A stretch of DNA of 64,000 bases from Bradyrhizobium cytisi (lineage in GTDB: Bacteria > Pseudomonadota > Alphaproteobacteria > Rhizobiales > Xanthobacteraceae): the NCBI RefSeq assembly GCF_008123515.1, contig NZ_VSSR01000069.1, positions 62,001 through 126,000 on the forward strand. Reading direction: 5' to 3'. The notes under the pieces are model-generated. The model worked only from the letters and a program-made list of their open reading frames with translations. It searched no databases and was not told the origin of the DNA. Below are positions 55,947-61,978 of the stretch, piece by piece (within the stretch, counting starts at the first letter, position 1; every line of letters starts with the position of its first letter). The translations under genes were made by a program, and so were the position numbers.

Positions 55947-57149
55947 TCAGCGCAGGCCTTCGCAGAAGCTCGCGATACGCCGGCAGCCCTCCTTCAGCGA
56001 TTCGGTATCGGTCGCATAAGAAATGCGGAAATACGGACTCATGCCATACGCGCCCCCGGGCACCGCCGCGACATGCTGCTCCTCCAGGAGAGCCGAAATG
56101 AAGTCGGCATCGGTCTCCAGCCGGCGCCCGCCCTTCGTGGTCTTACCGATGCAACCGGCGATGTTGGGAAACACGTAGAAAGCTCCCTCAGGCTTGTGGC
56201 AGGTAATCCCGGGAATCTGATTGAGGAGCTTGACCACCAGATCGCGCCGGTCGCGATAGATGTCAGCGCGCTCCTTCAGGTAGTCCTGCGGTCCGTCCAG
56301 GACCGCGACGGCCGCTGCCTGGCTCACCGTGCAGATTCCGCCGGTCGCCTGACCGTGGACATTGTTCATCGCCGCAATCAGGTCTTTGGGACCGCCGCAA
56401 TAGCCGACCCGCCAGCCCGTCATGGCGTAGGCCTTGGACGCGCCGTTCACGGTCACGACGCGATTCCTCAGCTTCGGCTCGACCTCCGCGATGGTGCAGA
56501 ACTCGAAACCGTCATAGGTGAGATGTTCATAGATGTCGTCGGTGAGAATCCAGACGTCGGGGTGCCTCAGCATGACGTCGGCGATCGCGCGCATCTCGTC
56601 GCGGGTACATGCCGCGCCGGTCGGATTGTTGGGAAAATTAAGGATCAGCCACTTGGTCCGGGGCGTGATTGCCGTGTCCAGATCGGCCGGGCGCAGCTTG
56701 AACTGATTGTTCTCCGGGCACGGCACGGCGACGGGCTTCGCTTCCGCCAGGAGCACGATGTCGGCATAGGTGATCCAGCCCGGTGCAGGAATGACGACCT
56801 CGTCGCCTGGGTTGCAGGTCGCAAACAGCGCGTTGAAGATGATCTGCTTGCCGCCATTGGCAATCAGGATCTCGTCGAGGGCGTAGTCTAGATTGTTCTC
56901 GCGCTTGAACTTGCGCTGGACAGCGGTCCGCAGCGCGACGGTCCCCGGCTGCGCGGGATATTTGGTATCGCCCGCCAGCGCCGCCCGATGCGCGGCCTCG
57001 ATCGCATGCGGCGGCGTCGGAAAGTCGGGCTCGCCGGACGACAGGCCGACAATCTTGACGCCCGCGGCGCGGAGCTCGCGCGCCTTGTCCGTCATCGCCG
57101 CCGAGGCCGATACTTTTACGGTCTTCAGGCGGTTCGCGAGTTCAGGCAT
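55947..57149 (-). CDS. Class I/II aminotransferase (aspartate aminotransferase-like)
   Basis: 400 residues. Fold-type I PLP enzyme: IVGLSSGEPDFPTPPHAIEA, NFPNNPTGAACTRDEM, ILTDDIYEHLTYDG, and VNGASKAYAMTGWRVGYCGG with the Schiff-base Lys. Closest to the AspB/Ib aspartate aminotransferases. ATG 57147-57149 overlaps the SDR2 stop and has GGAG seven bases upstream, so it is preferred to the GTG four codons earlier. In this locus it could transaminate the amino acid released by ring opening to a 2-oxo acid for the aldolase (inference). Confidence 0.92.
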   Translation of the reverse strand: MPELANRLKTVKVSASAAMTDKARELRAAGVKIVGLSSGEPDFPTPPHAIEAAHRAALAGDTKYPAQPGTVALRTAVQRKFKRENNLDYALDEILIANGGKQIIFNALFATCNPGDEVVIPAPGWITYADIVLLAEAKPVAVPCPENNQFKLRPADLDTAITPRTKWLILNFPNNPTGAACTRDEMRAIADVMLRHPDVWILTDDIYEHLTYDGFEFCTIAEVEPKLRNRVVTVNGASKAYAMTGWRVGYCGGPKDLIAAMNNVHGQATGGICTVSQAAAVAVLDGPQDYLKERADIYRDRRDLVVKLLNQIPGITCHKPEGAFYVFPNIAGCIGKTTKGGRRLETDADFISALLEEQHVAAVPGGAYGMSPYFRISYATDTESLKEGCRRIASFCEGLR

Positions 57150-57945
57150 CGTCGGCTCCACTTCTCATGTCTTTCAAACGTGCGGCCTCGGATCGGCTCG
57201 CAAATCGCAGTTCGCCGACAACCTGGAACGTGGGGACGACCTCGATCGTCGCGACGTTCATCCGTGCCGGCGACCCCACCGCGAACGCAATGGCATCCGC
57301 AACGTCTTCGGACTGGAGCGTCTCGAACGCGCCGACGAAACAGGCATCCGGATTGTCGGCGGAATTCTGGTGTTGGAAGATGCTCGTTGCCACGCGTCCG
57401 GGCGAGACTTCGGTGACGCGAACGCAGGTCCCGTAGAGATCGACGCGCAGCTGGTGCGACAGCGAATGAATGCCCGCCTTCGTCGCGTGATAGGGCACGG
57501 ATGAATTGAATGTCGTCGCGTTCTCGCCGAAGGCATAATGGCCGGCGATCGACGAGACGTTGACCACGTGGCCGCGGTTGCGCCTCGCCATGCCTGGCAC
57601 GATCAGCCGCGTCAGGTGCAGGACCGCGCGCAGATTGACGTCGACCAGCGTGTCGACATCATCAGGTGCAAGATCCAGGATGCTGCCGCGCCGCGACTGG
57701 CCGGCATTGTTGACGAGAACGTCGAACTCGGCCGAGCTCGCAAGCCGCGTCAACGCGTCGAGATCGTTCACATCGACGGCGCATGCGTGGCATCCGGTCT
57801 CGGCCAACAGGCTTGCCAGCCGGCGGACGTCGCGCCCCAGCGCGTGAACCTCGAGCCCCCCGGTGCGGAGGCACCGAACCGTCGCAGCCCCGATACCCGA
57901 GGATGCGCCCGTCACCAACGCCGTTCGATAGTCCGAAAATCCCAT
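57142..57945 (-). CDS. Short-chain dehydrogenase/reductase, SDR2 (paralogue of SDR1)
   Basis: 267 residues. It shares long identical blocks with SDR1: MGFSDYRTALVTGASSGIGA, VLVNNAGQSRRG, LRAVLHLTRLIVPGMA and HATKAGIHSLS. It differs by a short insertion before the catalytic Tyr (GENATTFNSSVPYHATK against GGNTVYHATK) and a longer C-terminus. Catalytic Ser (VSSIAGHYAFG), Tyr and Lys are all present. It begins a minus-strand operon whose next gene, the aminotransferase, overlaps its stop. The 237 bp upstream to SDR3 show nothing I can name. Confidence 0.92.
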   Translation of the reverse strand: MGFSDYRTALVTGASSGIGAATVRCLRTGGLEVHALGRDVRRLASLLAETGCHACAVDVNDLDALTRLASSAEFDVLVNNAGQSRRGSILDLAPDDVDTLVDVNLRAVLHLTRLIVPGMARRNRGHVVNVSSIAGHYAFGENATTFNSSVPYHATKAGIHSLSHQLRVDLYGTCVRVTEVSPGRVATSIFQHQNSADNPDACFVGAFETLQSEDVADAIAFAVGSPARMNVATIEVVPTFQVVGELRFASRSEAARLKDMRSGADDA

Positions 57946-58182
57946 CCGCAGGGCTCTTTCGCGGTCATGCAGAGCGGCGGAAAATTAAGTGCATGGGCCC
58001 ACGCACGCATAGAGCGGATTTGCTCTGCCCTCATAAGGACATCCAATATCCCGGCCGAAGTCGTCGGCTCGCGAGCCATAAGCACGCCCAATGCCGGCAG
58101 AGTGAATTTCTCTTACTCGCCGTCACGCCTGTCCCCTTACATTTCGCGATACTCTTGGCTCACCCGTAGGAGACGGACCCGG

Positions 58183-58869
58183 ATGTTGGAAGTCGGCAAT
58201 CGGATCGTCATGGTCACTGGGGCTTCGCGCGGCATTGGACGCGCGGTCGCCGACCGGCTCCTGTCATCGGGCTTCCGCGTATCGGCGGGGCTTCGCGATC
58301 CGAGCCGGCTCGCGGAGAGCGAGAGACTGATGACGCATCGCTACGACGCCGAGGAGAGCCCGCTCGCGTGGGTCAACGCGACGGTCGCACGGTGGGGCGG
58401 CGTCGATGCCATCGTCAACGCCGCCGGAATCAATCCGAAGGTCCGCGTCTCCGACGAGGGTGAGACCGAACTGGACGAAATGTGGCGCGTGAACGTCAAG
58501 GGTCCACTGCGCCTCGTCAGAGCCACCCTGCCCCATCTGGCCGTCTGCGGTCATGGGCGGGTCATCAATCTCGGTTCGCTTTCCGGAAAGCGCGTCGGAA
58601 GCAATGTCGGCTACGCCATGACCAAGTTCGCAATGGTCGCCCTCACCCACGGCATTCGCCGCGAGGGGCGCGCGGCAGGTATTCGGGCGACGGTGATCTG
58701 CCCGGGCTATGTTGCCACCGACATGACGCTGAACGACGACGAGATTCCTCGCCATGAGATGAGCCAACCGGGCGACATCGCGCGGCTGGCGGAGACCGCG
58801 CTCATGCTGCCGAACAACGCATCGGTTTCCGAGATGCTTGTGCACTGCCAATTCGAGCCGATGCTTTAA
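58183..58869 (+). CDS. Short-chain dehydrogenase/reductase, SDR3
   Basis: 228 residues. VMVTGASRGIGRAVADRLLS cofactor site, VNAAGINPKV (NAAG variant of NNAG), NLGSLSGKRVG with catalytic Ser, and YAMTKFAMVAL with Tyr and Lys. Start ATG 58183 has AGGAGA 11 bases upstream. It is less similar to SDR1/SDR2 than those are to each other. Divergent from SDR2 and probably part of the same catabolic locus. Confidence 0.9.
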   Translation: MLEVGNRIVMVTGASRGIGRAVADRLLSSGFRVSAGLRDPSRLAESERLMTHRYDAEESPLAWVNATVARWGGVDAIVNAAGINPKVRVSDEGETELDEMWRVNVKGPLRLVRATLPHLAVCGHGRVINLGSLSGKRVGSNVGYAMTKFAMVALTHGIRREGRAAGIRATVICPGYVATDMTLNDDEIPRHEMSQPGDIARLAETALMLPNNASVSEMLVHCQFEPML

Positions 58870-59045
58870 TGCTCGGACGGAACCGCTGCCCCCACGGAGA
58901 CCGTTCGGTTTGATACGAAAATCGAAAAGTTGGTGACAGAGTCATTGACGGAGGCCAAACTCGAACTGGAGCGCCGCATCCGATTTTGACATGGGCCGCT
59001 TGCAGGCGGAGTGCACCATCAACGGCGGCATTGTCTCCGTTCGAT

Positions 59046-59519
59046 CTAATCCGAGCGTAACGAGATGCGCCTGTAGGTCGTGATCATCGTGTAATCCTTG
59101 CGCGGACCCGCCACGACGTGGCAAATCACAAAGCCACCATCGGCGAGGAAAGTGTAACTCGACTGATAATGGTCGAGATTGCACAGATGGCCGGCGCTTC
59201 CGTTCAAGGCGCCGTCGTCAGATGCGCACAGTGAGATCGTGTGAAACAGCCGCGGCGGAGATTCCTCGAAGAAGACCTCGAATCCGTCCTCGTGTTTGCG
59301 AAACACGTACTCGCGCTCCGCTTCAAGCTCGGTGCCGTTTTGGAGCGTCAAGCGTCCCTGCTCGCGATAAGCGAGGCGCTCCGCATCCAATGGCGTGAAG
59401 GTCGCGAGGCCCTTCATGCGCCCTTGACCTTCGATGACCCGGTCGAACGACCAGGCGCCGGCCAGCCGCGTCATCACCTGCGAAGCATCATCCCAAGCAT
59501 CGATCATAGTTTCGTTCAT
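59046..59519 (-). CDS. DUF6314 family protein
   Basis: 157 residues. LAGAWSFDRVIEGQGRMKGL then ATFTP, LAYREQGRLTLQNGTELEAE, FEVFFEESPPRLFH, then HLCNLDHYQSSYTF and VAGPRKDYTMITTYRR match the pattern I know for DUF6314 (a small beta-barrel, lipocalin-like family). Biochemical role unknown. ATG 59517-59519 is preferred because the fold begins there; an upstream start would add an uncharacteristic tail. The 176 bp between SDR3 and its stop contain no recognised feature. Confidence 0.75.
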   Translation of the reverse strand: MNETMIDAWDDASQVMTRLAGAWSFDRVIEGQGRMKGLATFTPLDAERLAYREQGRLTLQNGTELEAEREYVFRKHEDGFEVFFEESPPRLFHTISLCASDDGALNGSAGHLCNLDHYQSSYTFLADGGFVICHVVAGPRKDYTMITTYRRISLRSD

Positions 59520-59642
59520 GTGCTCTGGACCCAAGCGTCCGGCCGCTCCGTGGTTTCGCAAAATCCGCGGGCCGCGCGTTCGACTTTGCCGTGCCGTTAC
59601 CTATATCCCAACGACAACGCGTGTCGAGGCAGCGAGCAAGTG

Positions 59643-59870
59643 ATGGCCAGGAGACCCACGACCGACGCCGACGACCTGCCCCGCTACTTCGTCTGGGTCC
59701 GCGGCCTCGATGGGCCCGAGCCACAGAAATGGGTCGACATGGAATTTGGCGTCGGCGACTGGAAGCGGCCACTGGTGCTGGCCTGGCTGGAGCTGCCAGT
59801 GGACGAACGGCGCCTGCCGCTGTCGACGCTGGCGCGGCGATATCCGCCGCCGACGGTGGAGATTTTGTAG
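59643..59870 (+). CDS. Small hypothetical protein (75 aa)
   Basis: 75 residues, rich in Trp, Pro and Arg (YFVWVRGLDGPEPQKWVDME; LAWLELPVDERRLPLSTLAR). No membrane segment or signal peptide. The frame is clean, with alphaproteobacterial codon bias and an AGCAAG weak ribosome site. No family recognised. Divergent from the DUF6314 gene and immediately followed by a palindromic repeat. Confidence 0.5.
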   Translation: MARRPTTDADDLPRYFVWVRGLDGPEPQKWVDMEFGVGDWKRPLVLAWLELPVDERRLPLSTLARRYPPPTVEIL

Positions 59871-59926
59871 GGTGGTTAGCCCCGCGGATTGCGCGAAGCG
59901 CAAACCGCTAGGCGTAACCCACCACT
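59868..59926. repeat. Dispersed inverted repeat (TAGGGTGGGTTA...TAACCCACC type)
   Basis: GGGTGGTTAGCCCCGCGG is mirrored by CCGCTAGGCGTAACCCACC around an inner GCGCGAAGCGC palindrome. This GGGTGG...CCCACC type is common between genes in Bradyrhizobium. It begins at the stop codon of the 75-aa gene and fills the gap to the AraC gene. Confidence 0.75.
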
Positions 59927-60025
59927 GTCTGTCTCGACGGGAGCAGAAAGCTGCGAACGCAGCCCTCACTTGCCCCGCGCTGCGGTCGGCGTCAGGCCGA
60001 ACCTGCGGCGAAAGCAGCGTTTAAA

Positions 60026-60925
60026 TTAAGAGAGATCGTTGAAGCCGCAGGCGAAGGCGATGTCGCTGATGCGGCCTTCGCGATGGGTCAGCAGGTCGGC
60101 CGCCTTGCGCAGGCGCAATTCGGTCAAGCGGGTGGTGAAGCTCGCGCCTGCCTCGAACAAGAGCTCGTTGACATAGCGCTCGGAAAGACCGGCCGCACCG
60201 GCGAGCTTTTGTGCGGAAAAATCCGGCTCGTGGAAGCGCGCCTCGAGGATCGACAGCACGGTTTTCAGCCGCACCGCGCGCAGGCCCCGGCGCCGTGCCG
60301 CGGCCGCAACGTCGCTGCGGGCGCCCAAGCCAATCGCGGCGAGATCGAGCAGATGGGACGCGATCGCCATGCCGGCCTCGTCGGCGGCCGCGGGATGACG
60401 AAGCAGCAGATCGCTGTAATCCATCACCAGCGACAGCGCGCCGCCGGGCTCGAGCTCAGAGCCGACGAGGTCGTCGATATCAGCGACCATCGCGCGGAGT
60501 GAATCCACCGGCAGATGCACGTTGGTGAAACGCTTCTGGCTCGCGCCATCGGCGGCGAAGAACGGCTCGTCGAGCTTGAGCAGCACCATCGATCCAGGGC
60601 GCATGGTGAATTCGCGGCCGCGATGGACCACCTGCGAGGAACGGTCGCCGGTGTTGCGTACGAGGCAAAAGCGGTCATCCCCGGTCTCGATCACCTGGCG
60701 CTTTTCCCGCCGCACCGTGACGAAACTGCCGTCGCAGCGGCCGAGCATGGTGGTGCCGATATGGATCGAGTTCATCGTGGCGCGAAACGGCACGTCGGAG
60801 GCCGGATCGAGCTCGCCGGTGTTGGAAAAATGCTCGAACAGCTCGGCGAAACGGATGAAGCGCTGCCGGTCGGACAGACCCTGCGGCAGCGTCTCGGTCG
60901 AGAGCGACTTCCTGATGACGGACAT
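60026..60925 (-). CDS. AraC family transcriptional regulator, truncated by a late in-frame stop
   Basis: 299 residues as read. Residues ~10-190 form an AraC-binding-like sensor domain; ~205-299 the AraC/XylS DNA-binding domain, with first HTH FSAQKLAGAAGLSERYVNEL and second HTH ISDIAFACGFNDLS, where it stops at TAA (60026-60028). Reading on in the same frame gives FKRCFRRRFGLTPTAARGK and a stop at 59966-59968, which is exactly the usual family ending (DLSYFNRxFRRRFG). So a Tyr codon seems to have become a stop, removing the last 20 residues of a ~319-residue protein. The start at 60923-60925 has no strong ribosome site. Confidence 0.8.
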   Translation of the reverse strand: MSVIRKSLSTETLPQGLSDRQRFIRFAELFEHFSNTGELDPASDVPFRATMNSIHIGTTMLGRCDGSFVTVRREKRQVIETGDDRFCLVRNTGDRSSQVVHRGREFTMRPGSMVLLKLDEPFFAADGASQKRFTNVHLPVDSLRAMVADIDDLVGSELEPGGALSLVMDYSDLLLRHPAAADEAGMAIASHLLDLAAIGLGARSDVAAAARRRGLRAVRLKTVLSILEARFHEPDFSAQKLAGAAGLSERYVNELLFEAGASFTTRLTELRLRKAADLLTHREGRISDIAFACGFNDLS

Positions 60926-61058
60926 CGGTAAGGACTTCCGGAAAAGGCTTCTTCGAAAAAAAATCGCGCAGAAAACGATTGAACCTTGCCAGCCGGGGAT
61001 GAACCCGCGCTGAAGGTCGATGGTCACAGGCTACCAGTACGGCCATCTGATTCAAGCT

Positions 61059-61106
61059 GCGCCGGTCAGTCCAAGCTGCGCCGCATCTGGCGCCGGACAG
61101 TCCAAG
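61059..61106. promoter_or_regulatory. Direct repeat upstream of the AraC gene, possible operator
   Basis: GCGCCGGTCAGTCCAAG (61059-61075) and GCGCCGGACAGTCCAAG (61090-61106) differ at one of 17 positions and are 31 bp apart, about three helical turns. AraC-type proteins bind direct repeats in phase, so this divergent region between the AraC gene and the small exported protein is a good candidate site. The rest of 60926-61221 shows no other clear signal. Confidence 0.4.
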
Positions 61107-61221
61107 ACGGCCCGCCGGGCCCCGTCCTATTCAGGCTGCGGATGCGACATCCCGCCACACGCGAATCGCGTCCGGGCAACCGGGCGGCCCCGGCCTGACG
61201 CCCGCTGGAGGAGACAACGAC

Positions 61222-61464
61222 ATGCGAACCTCTCTACCCCGCAGCCTCGTGCTCGGCGGCGCCATCGCGACCAGCCTCTGCATCGGCTACGCGCTCGGCG
61301 CGCAACCGCACATGGACGAGGCGGTGGCGATCCTGCAATCGGCCCGCGCCGAGCTTGTCAAGGCCGAGCCCAACAAGGGCGGCCATCGCGAACGGGCACT
61401 GGGGCTGATCGACCAGGCGATCACCGAAGTGCGCGCCGGCATCGCTTTCGCAGCCACCCACTGA
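61222..61464 (+). CDS. Small exported hypothetical protein (80 aa)
   Basis: 80 residues. N-terminal signal peptide (SLVLGGAIATSLCIGYALGA) followed by a mature helical domain (MDEAVAILQSARAELVKAEP; HRERALGLIDQAITEVRAGI). GGAGGAG ten bases before the ATG fixes the start. The helical pattern resembles small periplasmic proteins seen elsewhere in bradyrhizobia, but I cannot name the family. Followed by the GCG_CRPN gene 26 bp later. Confidence 0.7.
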   Translation: MRTSLPRSLVLGGAIATSLCIGYALGAQPHMDEAVAILQSARAELVKAEPNKGGHRERALGLIDQAITEVRAGIAFAATH

Positions 61465-61490
61465 CACCCATACATCAGGGAGCAAGACGC

Positions 61491-61742
61491 ATGATACGAA
61501 CCGTGTTTGCCGCGGCGCTCGCGCTCGGCGCAATCGTCAGCTCGGCCCAGGCCATGCCGCTGGCGCCGTTTGGCGCCCAGGGCGTTGACGATGTCGTCGC
61601 GGTCGCGGGCGGCTGCGGCGCCGGCTGGCACCGCGGGCCCTATGGCGGCTGCTTGCGAAACTTCGCCAACCCCGCCGCGCATGCCTGCCCGCGCGGCTAC
61701 CATATCGGCCCCGGTGGTGGCTGCCGCGGCAACGGCAGGTAA
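61491..61742 (+). CDS. GCG_CRPN domain-containing small secreted protein
   Basis: 83 residues. Signal peptide TVFAAALALGAIVSSAQA, then a Gly/Cys-rich mature part: GGCGAGWHRGPYGGCLRN and HACPRGYHIGPGGGCRGN, the GCGxGxHRGPxGxCxxN pattern duplicated. Proteins of this short family are secreted and of unknown function; the paired cysteines probably form disulfides. AGGGAG lies upstream of the ATG. Confidence 0.85.
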   Translation: MIRTVFAAALALGAIVSSAQAMPLAPFGAQGVDDVVAVAGGCGAGWHRGPYGGCLRNFANPAAHACPRGYHIGPGGGCRGNGR

Positions 61743-61776
61743 GCGCCCGCTAAATCGCGCTTCGCAAAACACGTCA

Positions 61777-61810
61777 TGCCCGGAGCCTGCTCCGGGCATT
61801 TTCTTTTTGC
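61777..61810 (+). terminator. Rho-independent terminator
   Basis: Perfect 11-bp stem ATGCCCGGAGC / GCTCCGGGCAT with a 2-base centre, followed at once by TTTTCTTTTTG. The clearest intrinsic terminator in the window, ending the two-gene small-protein unit. Confidence 0.9.
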
Positions 61811-61923
61811 CGATTGTGGCGGAGATCATAGACAGCGGAGTAGGACGGCGCAACCCTGCTTGCTACCTCAGCGTGATTGTGAGCGAAATACATCCAATAC
61901 TTCTTGATGCAACCACTATTTGA

Positions 61924-61954
61924 AGGATGCCGCCCGAGCGGGCTTAAGGCATCC
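61924..61954 (+). promoter_or_regulatory. Nested hairpin upstream of the DUF2235 gene
   Basis: GGATGCC ... GGCATCC encloses a second stem GCCCG-AG-CGGGC, 25 bases before the start codon. No T-run follows, so it looks like a 5'-leader structure rather than a terminator; its role is unknown. Confidence 0.35.
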
Positions 61955-61978
61955 CCAACTGAATTTTCGGAGGTGTCC

